Of a DNA stretch of 13,133 nucleotides, positions 1-7,974 are shown piece after piece. Position 1 is the stretch's first letter. Each line of letters starts with the position of its first letter. The stretch lies in contig CAYWSB010000145.1 in NCBI GenBank assembly GCA_964460465.1, forward strand, positions 1 to 13,133. The letters run 5' to 3'. Source of the DNA: SLRI01 sp964460465. Its GTDB lineage: Bacteria > Pseudomonadota > Alphaproteobacteria > Geminicoccales > Geminicoccaceae. The position numbers and the translations under genes are program-made. The notes beneath the pieces were generated by a model that made no database searches, had not been told where the DNA came from, and saw only the letters and a program-made list of their open reading frames with translations.

Positions 1-3000
1 CCGCCCTGGAACTGGTAGTAGTCGTCGCTGTCGAGGATGTCGTGCTCGCGGTTGTCCTGGTTGTGGAGGACCACCTCGACGGCCTCGAGCCGGGCGCGCA
101 GCGCGCCGTCGGCCGCCTCGCCGTCGACGCCGCGGCCGTAGGCGTAGCCACTCCAGGCGAGATAGGCCGTGGCCAGATCGCCCTCGTCCTGCCAGCCGCC
201 GCCATCGATCAATGCCTGCAGGCCGGCGCCATAGGCCCCCGGCTTCGAGCCGAAGAGGCGATAGCTGGCATGGCGGCCGGCCTGTTGCGGCGGGACGCCC
301 TCGGCCACCAGGCGGTCGCGATCGCCGAGCCAGGCGGCGCGGAGCGGGTTCTGGTCCAGCGGCTCGTCGGCCGAGGCGACGGCACGGACGGCGTCGTCGA
401 ACAGCGCCATCTGCTCGGGGAAGGCGTCACGAAAGAAGCCCGAGACGCGCAGCGTCACGTCGACCCGTGGGCGGCCGAGGACCGACAGTGGCAGGACCTC
501 GACGCCGGTGACCCTGGCGGAGCTCGCATCCCAGAGCGGCCGGCAGCCGAGGAAGGCCAAAGCCTGGGCGATGTCGTCGCCGCCGGTGCGCATGTTGGCG
601 GTGCCCCAGGCGGAGAGCGCCATGCGCCGGGGCCAGTCGCCATGCTCCTGCAGATGCTGCTCCAGCAGCGTCTCGGCGGAGCGCCAGCCGAGCGCCCAGG
701 CGGTCGGCGTCGGCACCGCCCGGGTATCGACGCTGTAGAAGTTGCGGCCGGTGGGCAGCACGTCGAGCCGGCCGCGGGTGGGCGCACCCGACGGGCCGGG
801 CTCGACGAAGCGGCCGTCGAGGCCGGCAAGGAGGCTCGCGATCTCGGCTGTGGCCGAGTGGTCGAGGCGGGGGGCGAGGTCGCCCTGGATGAAGGCGAGG
901 ACGGCGCCGGCGGCGGTCCATTCCGGGTCGGGCGTGCGCTCGCCGGCGACCAGGGCGCTGGCCAGCTCCTCGAGCGCGGCACGCACCTCGCCCATGTGGC
1001 GGCAGCGGCCGAGGTCGGCGGGAAGGTGCCCGGGCAAAGCCGTGGGCTCGGCCGTCATCGGGTCGGGGCCGACGCCGAGGTCCCGCGCGAGGGCACTGAT
1101 CAGCGAGGCGTCGGCACCCCTGCCGTCGCCGCGCTTGAGGCGGGTCAGCGCCACCAGCAAGTCGGTGCGCTGCCGGCCCTCGGGGGCCCGGCCCAGGATG
1201 TGCAGGCCGTCGCGGATCTGCAGCTCCTTGAGCTCGCAGAGGTGGTTGTCGATGGTGGCGAGCGCCGTCTCGTCGCCGGGATCGATGCCGAGGTCCTGGT
1301 CGAGGCCGAGGCGCTGGGAGAGCTCGAGGATCGCCCGGCGCAGGGGCGGCAGGCGGCGCGGGTCGAGCTCCTGGGCCGTGTAGTACTCGTCGACCAGGGC
1401 CTCGAGGTCCGAGAGCTCGCCATGCGTCTCGGCCCGGGTGAGCGGTGGGGTCAGGTGGTCGATGATGACGGCGGCCGTCCGCCGCTTGGCCTGGCTGCCC
1501 TCGCCCGGGTCGTTGACGATGAAGGGGTAGAGGTGGGGCAGGGGCGGCATGGCCAGCTCGGGCCAGCAGTCGGCCGACAGGGCCAGGGCCTTGCCGGGCA
1601 GCCATTCGAGATTGCCGTGCTTGCCGAGATGGACGACGGCCTGCGTGCCGAAGCTGCGGTGCAGCCAGCCGTAGAAGGCGAGATAGCCGTGCGGCGGGAC
1701 GAGGTCGGGGCTGTGGTAGGTCCGGGAAGGGTCGACGTGGTAGCCGCGTGCCGGCTGGACGCCCAGCGCGACGTTGCCGAAACGGTGGATCGCCAGGCCG
1801 AAGGCGCCGTCCCGGACGAACGGGTCGGCCTCGGGCGGTCCCCAGCGCTCGACGAGCGCCGCCTGCGCCGCCGTCGGGCATGTCCGAAAAATCGCTTGGT
1901 AGTCGACCAGCGGCAACGTCACGGCCCCGGTTCGGGCATGCCGGTCGGCCAGGGCGTTGGTCGGCCCCGACTGCAGCAGCGTCATCAGCGCGGCGGCGGT
2001 TTCGGGCTCGTTGTCAAGACCATAGCCGGCCGCCTTCAGCGCGCGCAGCAGCTCGATGGCGCTCGCCGGCGTGTCGAGCCCGACGCCGTTGGCGATCCTG
2101 CCGTCGCGGTCGGGATAGTTGGCGAGGATGACGGCGATCCGGCGCTCGGCGGGTCGGGTGCGGGCGAGCTCGACCCAGGCCCGGGCGAGCCGCGCCGTCC
2201 AGGCGATCCGGTCGGTGACGGGGGCGTAGCGGGCGAGCGTGACCTGCGTCGCGGCGTCGGTGACGGGATCGCCCTTGAAGGAGACGGCGCGGGTGAGGAT
2301 GCGGCCGTCGATCTCCGGCAGGGCCACCGACATGGCGAGGTCGCGCGGTCCGAGCCCGGACTTGCCCGCAGCCCAGGCGGCCTCGCTGCCGGAGGATGCC
2401 ACCAGCTGCAGGACAGGACGGCCGCAGGCGGTGAACGGGGTGCGGCTGGAGCCGGCACCGGGTGACGCGACCGCGAACCCCGTCAGGTTCAGGACGATGG
2501 CGGCGTCGTGCCGGGCGATGGCCGCCTCGACCAGAGCGGCGGCCTCGGGGTCCTTCAACCCGGCGACGTGGAGTGCCAGACAGTCGAGTCCGGCCGCGTC
2601 GAGGGCCTGGACGATGGCGTCGATCAGGGCGAGGTCGCCGCTCTGCACCAGCGCGCGATAGAAGACGAGGCAGGCGACCGGGCGGCCGTCGGCCAGGGGC
2701 GCCCGGTGGATGCCGGCCTTGGGCAGGGGCCGTGGCGGCGGTGGGCTGGCTTCGAGGCCGAGGAGATCGCCGAGGAAGGCGAGGGCGGCCCGGGCGTTGG
2801 CGATGCCACCGTGCAGGAGATAGCGGTGCAGGAGGTCGAGGCTGTCGGCCGGCAGGGTGGAGAGCCGGGCGAGCTCTGGATCGGGGCGATCGTCGCCGGG
2901 CAGCAGGGCGAGCGCCGTGCCGTTGCGTCGGGCCGCGAGGGTGAGCTGCTCGACGCCATAGGGCCAGTAGCTGCGGCCGCCGAGCAGGCGGACGACGACG

Positions 3001-3242
3001 ACCCGGGCCGCGCCGGCCGTTCGCTCGACATAGAGGTCGACGGACAGCGGATGCTGCAGCTTCAGGAGGTTGGCGAGGCGCAGCGACGGCGTTGGTCCGG
3101 CCAGGCCGGCGTGGGCCGCGGCGAGGCAGGCGAGCTCGCTCTCGGCGGCCGAGAGGACGACGATGTCGGCCGGGCTCTGGCCGAGGTCGACCGCCTCCTC
3201 GCCCGCATCGCTCGGAGCCTCCCGGGCGCTCAGGAGATGCAT
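1..3242 (-). CDS. cobN: Cobaltochelatase large subunit CobN (partial, 3' end outside window)
   Basis: CobN is the large subunit of the ATP-dependent cobaltochelatase (CobNST) that inserts cobalt into hydrogenobyrinate a,c-diamide in the aerobic cobalamin pathway, in the cytoplasm. The frame is open from ATG at 3242 to the window edge, giving 1080 residues of a family usually about 1250-1280 long, so roughly 15% at the C terminus is missing. Family landmarks are GKHGNLEWLPGK (about residues 540-551), an NDPGEGSQAKRR stretch shortly after it, and SGFFRD (934-939). The start is supported by GGAG (3251-3254 on the minus strand) 8 bases upstream, inside the end of cobU. The gap to cobU is only 4 bases, so the two are very likely co-transcribed. 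The N-terminal 200 residues are the least conserved part. The related Mg-chelatase subunit ChlH/BchH is an unlikely alternative because of the cobU neighbour and these motifs. Confidence 0.95.
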   Translation of the reverse strand, partial: MHLLSAREAPSDAGEEAVDLGQSPADIVVLSAAESELACLAAAHAGLAGPTPSLRLANLLKLQHPLSVDLYVERTAGAARVVVVRLLGGRSYWPYGVEQLTLAARRNGTALALLPGDDRPDPELARLSTLPADSLDLLHRYLLHGGIANARAALAFLGDLLGLEASPPPPRPLPKAGIHRAPLADGRPVACLVFYRALVQSGDLALIDAIVQALDAAGLDCLALHVAGLKDPEAAALVEAAIARHDAAIVLNLTGFAVASPGAGSSRTPFTACGRPVLQLVASSGSEAAWAAGKSGLGPRDLAMSVALPEIDGRILTRAVSFKGDPVTDAATQVTLARYAPVTDRIAWTARLARAWVELARTRPAERRIAVILANYPDRDGRIANGVGLDTPASAIELLRALKAAGYGLDNEPETAAALMTLLQSGPTNALADRHARTGAVTLPLVDYQAIFRTCPTAAQAALVERWGPPEADPFVRDGAFGLAIHRFGNVALGVQPARGYHVDPSRTYHSPDLVPPHGYLAFYGWLHRSFGTQAVVHLGKHGNLEWLPGKALALSADCWPELAMPPLPHLYPFIVNDPGEGSQAKRRTAAVIIDHLTPPLTRAETHGELSDLEALVDEYYTAQELDPRRLPPLRRAILELSQRLGLDQDLGIDPGDETALATIDNHLCELKELQIRDGLHILGRAPEGRQRTDLLVALTRLKRGDGRGADASLISALARDLGVGPDPMTAEPTALPGHLPADLGRCRHMGEVRAALEELASALVAGERTPDPEWTAAGAVLAFIQGDLAPRLDHSATAEIASLLAGLDGRFVEPGPSGAPTRGRLDVLPTGRNFYSVDTRAVPTPTAWALGWRSAETLLEQHLQEHGDWPRRMALSAWGTANMRTGGDDIAQALAFLGCRPLWDASSARVTGVEVLPLSVLGRPRVDVTLRVSGFFRDAFPEQMALFDDAVRAVASADEPLDQNPLRAAWLGDRDRLVAEGVPPQQAGRHASYRLFGSKPGAYGAGLQALIDGGGWQDEGDLATAYLAWSGYAYGRGVDGEAADGALRARLEAVEVVLHNQDNREHDILDSDDYYQFQG

Positions 3243-3246
3243 CGGC

Positions 3247-3765
3247 TCAGCTCCGTGGTTTCAGCGTCAGGGGCAAGCCGGCCGTCACCAGGTCGACGCG
3301 GTCCGCCACGGCGGCGATGCGTTGGTGCAGGTGGCCGGTCGCGTCGACGAAGGCACGGGCCATGGCATTCAGCGGCACGACACCCTGGCCGACCTCGTTG
3401 GACACCATGACGACGGGGCCGCGGCAGCTCGCCAGGGCGGCGAGCAGGCCGTCGGTCTCGGCGGCGAGGTCGCGCTCGGCGAGCATGAGGTTGGTCAGCC
3501 ACAAGGTCAGGCAGTCGACCAGGACCGCGCGGCCCGGGGCGGTGATCCGTTCGAGCGAGGCGGCCAGGGCCAGAGGCTCCTCGTGCAGCGTCCAGCGGTC
3601 GCCACGGCGCGCCCGGTGGGCCGCGATCCGGGCCGCCATCTCGGCGTCACTGGGGGTGCCGGTGGCCAGGTAGTGGCAGGCGAGGCCGGAACCCTCGACC
3701 AGCCGCTCGGCATGGCCGCTCTTGCCCGAGCGCGCCCCGCCGAGGACGAGGGTGAGCCGGGGCAT
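3247..3765 (-). CDS. cobU: Adenosylcobinamide kinase / adenosylcobinamide-phosphate guanylyltransferase
   Basis: This bifunctional enzyme (CobU in Salmonella, CobP in Pseudomonas denitrificans naming) phosphorylates adenosylcobinamide and then transfers GMP to give adenosylcobinamide-GDP, just before the lower ligand is attached. From ATG at 3765 the product has 172 residues, the usual family size. Visible motifs are the P-loop GGARSGKS (9-16), a histidine in RIAAHRARRGDRW (H50) where the guanylylated histidine is expected, VDCLTLWLTNLM (83-94) and VSNEVGQGVVP (121-131). Earlier in-frame starts exist (ATG at 3795, GTG at 3843), but they only add a proline-rich, non-conserved leader. No clear Shine-Dalgarno sequence precedes any of the three, so the start rests on family length. 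The gene is followed 4 bases later by cobN. I see no B12 riboswitch upstream. Confidence 0.93.
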   Translation of the reverse strand: MPRLTLVLGGARSGKSGHAERLVEGSGLACHYLATGTPSDAEMAARIAAHRARRGDRWTLHEEPLALAASLERITAPGRAVLVDCLTLWLTNLMLAERDLAAETDGLLAALASCRGPVVMVSNEVGQGVVPLNAMARAFVDATGHLHQRIAAVADRVDLVTAGLPLTLKPRS

Positions 3766-3881
3766 GGTCGGTGGCGGGGGAACAGGTGTGGTCATGTCGG
3801 GCGCGGCATGGCGCCACATCGGGCGGCCGTCAAGCGATGCCACATGAGCGGCCGCCGTCTCGTCCGGAGAAGCCCGCGGCC

Positions 3882-4532
3882 ATGCTCCCGCTCCTCGATC
3901 CGACGCTGACCTCGCAGCTCACGGCGTTCGCGGCCGTGGTGCTGATCGACATCGTGCTGGCCGGCGACAACGCCGTGGTGGTCGGCACGGCGGCGGCCGG
4001 CCTGCCGCCAGTGGCCCAGCGCCGGGTCATCGCCATTGGTGCGACGCTGGCGCTGGTCGCCCGGGTCGGCTTCGCGCTGGTGGCCGTGCATCTTCTGGCG
4101 ATCATCGGCCTGCTGTTCGCCGGCGGCCTGCTGCTGCTCTGGGTCGCCTGGAAGATGTGGCGCGAGATCGAGGCGGACCGGGCAGCCGCGCGCCACGAGA
4201 TCCCGCCGGTCCTGCCGGGCGCCGGGGCGGTCGCCGGCATGGGCCAGAAGACCCTGCGCTCGGCGGTGATCCAGGTGGCCGTCGCCGACATCTCGATGTC
4301 GCTCGACAACGTCCTGGCGGTGGCCGGGGCGGCCCGCGAGCATCCCTGGATCATGATGTTCGGCCTCGCCCTCTCGATCGCGCTGATGGCGGTCGCCGCC
4401 GGGTTCATCGCCCGGCTGATCGACCGCCATCGCTGGCTCGCCTATGTCGGCCTCGCCATCATCCTGGTGGTGGCGCTCCGGATGATCTGGGAAGGCGGGC
4501 ACGAGGTGCTGTCCGCCACCCATCTCGCCTGA
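3882..4532 (+). CDS. TerC/YjbE-family integral membrane protein
   Basis: This is a 216-residue polytopic inner-membrane protein of the TerC superfamily, closest in style to the short YjbE-type members. Family relatives are linked to metal handling, notably manganese export in the Alx/MntP-like and YybP-YkoY-regulated group, or to tellurite resistance. The substrate here is not known. Two internally repeated signatures carry the conserved acidic residues: LIDIVLAGDNAVV (21-33) and VADISMSLDNVLAVA (134-148). The hydrophobic segments suggest about six to seven membrane spans, with a charged cytoplasmic loop at about 90-125. The start at 3882 is preferred because GGAGA (3866-3870) lies 11 bases upstream and hydrophobic homology begins there. 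An in-frame start at 3771 would add 37 basic, unconserved residues overlapping cobU. The gene is divergent from cobU and convergent with the pckA remnant, with 15 bases between stops. Confidence 0.9.
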   Translation: MLPLLDPTLTSQLTAFAAVVLIDIVLAGDNAVVVGTAAAGLPPVAQRRVIAIGATLALVARVGFALVAVHLLAIIGLLFAGGLLLLWVAWKMWREIEADRAAARHEIPPVLPGAGAVAGMGQKTLRSAVIQVAVADISMSLDNVLAVAGAAREHPWIMMFGLALSIALMAVAAGFIARLIDRHRWLAYVGLAIILVVALRMIWEGGHEVLSATHLA

Positions 4533-4549
4533 CCGACGCGCCGGCGGTC
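4531..4549. terminator. Hairpin spanning the convergent terC and pckA stops
   Basis: GACCG (4531-4535) pairs with CGGTC (4545-4549). After one mismatch the stem continues with two more pairs around a CGC loop. It overlaps the stop codons of both convergent genes and could act weakly on both strands. There is no T-tract on either side, so termination is inferred from position only. Confidence 0.25.
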
Positions 4550-5750
4550 AGGCGGCCGCACGGATCGCCCCCGCCTCGATGCTCTCGTCGACCTCGGCTG
4601 CGAGCTCGGCGAAATTAGCGGCGAAGAGGCCGGCCACGTGGCGGGCCGCGGCGTCGTAGGCAGCGGGGTCGCTCCAGGCGGCGCGCGGGTTCAGGAGGCC
4701 CGGATCGACGCCGGGGCACCCTACGGGCACGGCCAGGCCGAAGGCCTGATCGGTGCGGAAGCCGCCCCTGGCGAGCGTGCCGTCGAGGGCCGCATGGAGC
4801 GGCGCCCGGGTCGCCGCGAGCGGCATGCGGCGGCCGCCGTCGGCGCTGCCGCCCACCCAGCCGGTGTTCAGGAGCCAGCAATCGGCCCGATGCTCGCGCA
4901 GCTTGCGGCCCAGGAGCCCGGCATAGACGCTGGCCGGCCGCGGCATGAACGGGGCGCCGAAGCAGGCGGAGAAGGTGGCCTGCGGCGTGGTGACGCCGCG
5001 CTCGGTGCCGGCGACCCTGGCGGTGTAGCCCGAGACGAAGTGGTACATGGCCTGCTCGGGCGTCAGCCGGCTGATCGGCGGCAGCACGCCGAAGGCGTCG
5101 CAGGTCAGCATGACGATGTTGGTCGGATCGCCGGCTTGCCCGGTGGCGCTCGCATTGGGGATGAACTCGAGCGGGTAGGAGCTGCGGGTGTTCTCGGTCA
5201 GCGTCGCATCGGCGAAATCGGCGGCGGCGGTGACCGGGTCGAGGACGACGTTCGCGAGGATCGCACCGAAGCGGGTCGAGCCGGCGTGGATCTCAGGCTC
5301 CCGCGTCGGGTCGAGGCGGATCGCCTTGGCATAGCAGCCGCCCTCGAAGTTGAGGACGCCGGCGGGCCCCCAGCCGTGCTCGTCGTCGCCGATCAGCGTG
5401 CGCGCCGGGTCGGCCGAAAGGGTGGTCTTGCCGGTGCCGGGGAGCCCGCAGAAGAGGGCGACGTCGCCCCCGGGCCCGAGATTGGCCGAGCAGTGCATCG
5501 GCAGGATGCCCTTCTCGGGCAGCAGGTGGTTGAGCACCGAGAAGATCGATTTCTTCATCTCGCCGGCATAGGCCGTGCCCATGACGAGCACCAGCCGCTG
5601 CGCCAAATCGATGCCGACGACGGTGCCCGAGCGCGTGCCGTGGACCAGCGGGTCGGCCTCGAGGCCTGGCAGCTGCAGGACGGTCCAGTCCGGCGCGAAG
5701 TCGGCCTGGGCATCGAGTGGCGGCCGGCGGAACATGTTGCGGGCGAAGAG
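4548..5750 (-). pseudogene. pckA: Phosphoenolpyruvate carboxykinase (ATP), 5'-truncated
   Basis: Intact PckA converts oxaloacetate plus ATP to phosphoenolpyruvate, ADP and CO2, the first committed step of gluconeogenesis. The core and C-terminal parts are well preserved. Counting from the Met codon at 5735 (395 residues), they are YAGEMKKSIFSVLN (56-69), PMHCSAN (79-85), the kinase P-loop GLPGTGKTTLS (97-107), IGDDEHGW (115-122), NFEGGCYAK (129-137) and ENTRSSYPLEFIPN (181-194). Homology extends upstream of that Met as LFARN (to about 5750) and then stops. Family proteins are about 530-540 residues, so about 150 N-terminal residues are gone, including the GRSPKDK substrate-binding region. The Met at 5735 has no ribosome-binding site and is simply an internal residue. 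The truncation point lies about 35 bases past the stop of the upstream hugZ-like gene. No internal stop or frameshift is seen, which suggests a recent lesion, an assembly error, or a short form still made. Confidence 0.85.
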
Positions 5751-5785
5751 GCGTCGGCGCCTGCCCGCCGCTGCCGAAGGGTCGC

Positions 5786-6535
5786 TCAGATGTCGGTCGT
5801 GCCCGGCTGCCGGGCCCGTCTGGCGAGCCGGACGAGTTCCACCCGTGCCGATTCGGCATCGTGCGCGGGCTTGTCGAACCAGAGCCGGCAGCGTCGCTTG
5901 CCGGCCTGGAGGTCGGCCCCTTCCGGGTCGATGCCGGTCAGCAGCCAGTCCGCTTCCGGCTGGCCCAGCAGCCGGGTGGCGTAGAGCGTGACGGCGTCCC
6001 GGTGGTCCTCGTTCATGTGGGCGACGATCTCGGCCTCGGCCGTGGCGAGCGGCGTCGCCTGGTCCGCCGGCCAGAGCACGTCGGCGGCTTCGACCCAGTG
6101 GATGCGGCCGAAGCCCGCGACCAGGTGTGCGCGCTCGACGGCGAGGCGGTAGAGATTGAAATCGGCGAAGGCGGCGTAGCCCCGGGCGTCCTCGTGCCTG
6201 GCGAAATAGCGGGCCAGCGCCAGCGGCTGCGCGTCGGGCTCGATCCCGCCCATGAGCGTGGCCCTGGCCCCGGCGAGCGGGCTCGCCATGCCTTGCGTGG
6301 CGTCGACCAGGAGCGAGGCGCGGGGATCACGCTTGAAGTTCCGGGTGTGGTCGGCGAGGTCGGAGAGGAGCAACAGCGGCGTCGCGTCGTGGGCGGAGGC
6401 GAGCATGACCAGCGACACGTAGGGAGCACCCGTCGCATCCAGCGTGCCGAGCGCTGCCGTGGTGGCGGTCCGCACCAGGTGGCGGATGGTGACGCCCGGC
6501 GGCGGCGTGTCCCGGTGTCCCTCCTGGCCGCTCAT
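5786..6535 (-). CDS. HugZ-family pyridoxamine 5'-phosphate oxidase-like protein with DUF2470 domain
   Basis: This is a 249-residue cytosolic protein. The N-terminal part (about 15-155) is a split-barrel flavin/heme-binding fold of the pyridoxamine-phosphate-oxidase superfamily. It is recognised by LGTLDATGAPYVSLV (29-43), LLLSDLADHTRNFKRDPRAS (55-74) and a conserved DFNLYRL followed by VERAHLVAGFGRIHWV. The C-terminal part (about 165-245) is a DUF2470-type domain with the AEIVAHMNEDHRDAV (167-182) signature. This arrangement is typical of HugZ/HutZ-like heme-utilisation proteins, some of which degrade heme, but many homologues have no proven reaction. The ATG at 6535 is chosen because homology begins shortly after it; a longer frame from 6661 adds low-complexity residues. 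No strong ribosome-binding site is seen. The gene is divergent from the hydrolase at 6728. The gene is complete, and the pckA remnant begins about 35 bases beyond its stop. Confidence 0.88.
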   Translation of the reverse strand: MSGQEGHRDTPPPGVTIRHLVRTATTAALGTLDATGAPYVSLVMLASAHDATPLLLLSDLADHTRNFKRDPRASLLVDATQGMASPLAGARATLMGGIEPDAQPLALARYFARHEDARGYAAFADFNLYRLAVERAHLVAGFGRIHWVEAADVLWPADQATPLATAEAEIVAHMNEDHRDAVTLYATRLLGQPEADWLLTGIDPEGADLQAGKRRCRLWFDKPAHDAESARVELVRLARRARQPGTTDI

Positions 6536-6727
6536 CGGGCCACGCCCGACGCAACGGCCGCGCCGGCGATGGCCCGCAGTGTCGGACGTCGACTGGCTCG
6601 CATGGCTTGGTCCCCGCTGTCCGCTCTCGATGCTCGACCAGGCACCCCGGACGACCAGCACCTATTGCCACAGATGTTGCAATGCGGCAAAGGGGCGCCT
6701 CGGCTGCGTTCCGCGGCGCACCACTGG

Positions 6728-7789
6728 ATGGAAGAGCCCTTGTCGATCGAAAGAGAGGCGCCGGTCCGCTACCTGCTGGAGCCGATCCCGCTGGGCGAGC
6801 CGGTCGAGATCGCACCCGGCATCCTCTGGCTCAGGCTGCCGCTGCCCTTTGCGCTGGACCACGTCAATGTTTGGCTCCTGGACGACGGCGACGGCTGGAC
6901 CCTGATCGATGCCGGGGTCCAGGACGAGCGGACGACGGCGATCTGGGAGCAGCTGCTGGCGACCACGTTCCGGGCCAAGCCGATCCGCCGCGTCGTCGCC
7001 ACGCACTTCCACCCCGATCACGTCGGCCAGTGCGGCTGGCTGGTCGAGCGGCTCGACGCCGCCTTCCACACCAGCCGGATCGAATGGCTGCAGGCGCGCC
7101 TCCTCGCCTTCGACACGAGCGACGGCTATGCGCGGGTCGGCCGGACCTTCGACCGGGCGGCGGGCCTGGCCGCCGAGCTGATCGAGGAGCGCTACCGTCG
7201 CGCCAACCGCTATCGCCTGATCGTCGGCCCGCCGCCCGCGGCCTATGCGCGTCTGGCCGCCGGCGACGTCCTGGTGATGGGCGGCACGTCCTGGCAGGTG
7301 CTGGTGGGCGAGGGGCACAGCCCCGAGATGCTCACCTTCTACTCGGCGGAGCGCAACATCCTGATCACGGCCGACCAGGTACTGCCGCGGATCTCGCCCG
7401 TCATCGCGGTCTGGCCGCCGACGCCGGATGCCGATCCGCTCGCCGATTTCCTCCGCAGCCTGCCGCAATATCTGGAGCTCCCGGCGGATGCCATGGTGCT
7501 GCCCTCGCACGACGCGCCGTTTTGCGGGCTGCACGATCGGGTTCGGGCGCTCGTGCAGCATCACGACGAGCGCTGCGACCTGACCCTGCGGGCCTGCGCC
7601 GAGCCCGCCACCGTGGTCGACATCATGGGTCGGCTGTTCCGCCGGCGGTTCGACGCGCAGCAGCTCGGCTTCGCGCTGGGCGAGGCCATGGCGCACGTCA
7701 ATCACCTGCTGATCGCGGGGCGCCTCGCGGTCGTCGGCGAGCGCGACGGCGCACGGCTGTACCATCGGGCTCGACCCGGCGACTTTTGA
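6728..7789 (+). CDS. MBL-fold metallo-hydrolase with C-terminal winged-helix-like region
   Basis: This 353-residue protein of the metallo-beta-lactamase superfamily is probably a cytosolic zinc hydrolase of unknown substrate. Metal-binding motifs are in order: THFHPDH (92-98; H93, H95, D97, H98), EGHSPE (195-200; H197), ITADQ (213-217; D216) and PSHDAPF (259-265; H261). The C-terminal stretch (about 285-347), ending in a MAHVNHLLIAGRLAVV region, resembles the small helical/winged domain of LACTB2-like and related hydrolases. The long insertion between residues 110 and 175 is rich in Arg and Ala. The start is uncertain: ATG at 6728 has no good ribosome-binding site, and an in-frame ATG at 6674 would add 18 residues. 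The gene is divergent from the hugZ-like gene. Its stop (7787-7789) lies within the -35 box of the likely promoter for the ABC transporter operon. Confidence 0.88.
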   Translation: MEEPLSIEREAPVRYLLEPIPLGEPVEIAPGILWLRLPLPFALDHVNVWLLDDGDGWTLIDAGVQDERTTAIWEQLLATTFRAKPIRRVVATHFHPDHVGQCGWLVERLDAAFHTSRIEWLQARLLAFDTSDGYARVGRTFDRAAGLAAELIEERYRRANRYRLIVGPPPAAYARLAAGDVLVMGGTSWQVLVGEGHSPEMLTFYSAERNILITADQVLPRISPVIAVWPPTPDADPLADFLRSLPQYLELPADAMVLPSHDAPFCGLHDRVRALVQHHDERCDLTLRACAEPATVVDIMGRLFRRRFDAQQLGFALGEAMAHVNHLLIAGRLAVVGERDGARLYHRARPGDF

Positions 7790-7813
7790 CAGCCGCAAAA
7801 AGCGCGGTCTAGT
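7786..7813 (+). promoter_or_regulatory. Candidate sigma70-type promoter of the dpp-like operon
   Basis: A perfect TTGACA (7786-7791) is followed 16 bases later by TCTAGT (7808-7813), which matches four of six positions of the -10 consensus. The -35 box overlaps the stop codon of the hydrolase gene. Transcription would start near 7820 and leave a leader of about 155 bases before the first permease. The pairing is visible in the sequence; activity is inferred. Confidence 0.5.
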
Positions 7814-7848
7814 CTGTGACCTGCCCGGGGTGAGCGGGGACCGGCCGG

Positions 7849-7870
7849 GGCACCGCCGCTCGGCGGTGCC
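7849..7870 (+). promoter_or_regulatory. Perfect 10-bp stem hairpin in the operon leader
   Basis: GGCACCGCCG (7849-7858) is the exact reverse complement of CGGCGGTGCC (7861-7870), separated by two bases. No T-tract follows, so it is either a leader structure of the ABC operon or a weak terminator for the hydrolase gene. The region is very GC-rich, which raises the chance of incidental palindromes, but a perfect 10-bp stem stands out. Confidence 0.4.
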
Positions 7871-7889
7871 GGCCTGTGCTGCCGGGCCG

Positions 7890-7958
7890 GCCGTCGTCCG
7901 GCCGTGACCAGTTTCCGCGGCACGATGCCCCGGCAGGGCGGGATGCCGTCGTCCGGCC
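7890..7958 (+). repeat. 14-bp direct repeat pair in the operon leader
   Basis: GCCGTCGTCCGGCC occurs at 7890-7903 and again at 7945-7958, just before the ribosome-binding site of the first permease. GGCCGG (7885-7890) can pair with the CCGGCC that ends either copy (7898-7903 or 7953-7958), so two mutually exclusive hairpins are possible. The repeats are certain; any regulatory switch is speculation. Confidence 0.45.
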
Positions 7959-7974
7959 ATCAGGGAGAACGATC

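Noticed and set aside
42..3410. Very long open frames on the plus strand across 42-2465 and 2508-3410
   Set aside because: They are antisense to cobN and cobU, are Gly/Ala/Arg-rich with no recognisable domains, and arise from the high third-position GC of the real genes.
3766..3881. Possible cobalamin riboswitch before cobU or yybP-ykoY riboswitch before the TerC-like gene
   Set aside because: The divergent gap is only about 115 bases and I see neither a B12 box nor the paired core of a yybP-ykoY element.
4638..7789. Plus-strand open frame 4638-5984 and the upstream extension of the hydrolase frame back to 5717
   Set aside because: They lie opposite pckA and hugZ, whose minus-strand products match known families; only the part from about 6728 encodes the hydrolase.
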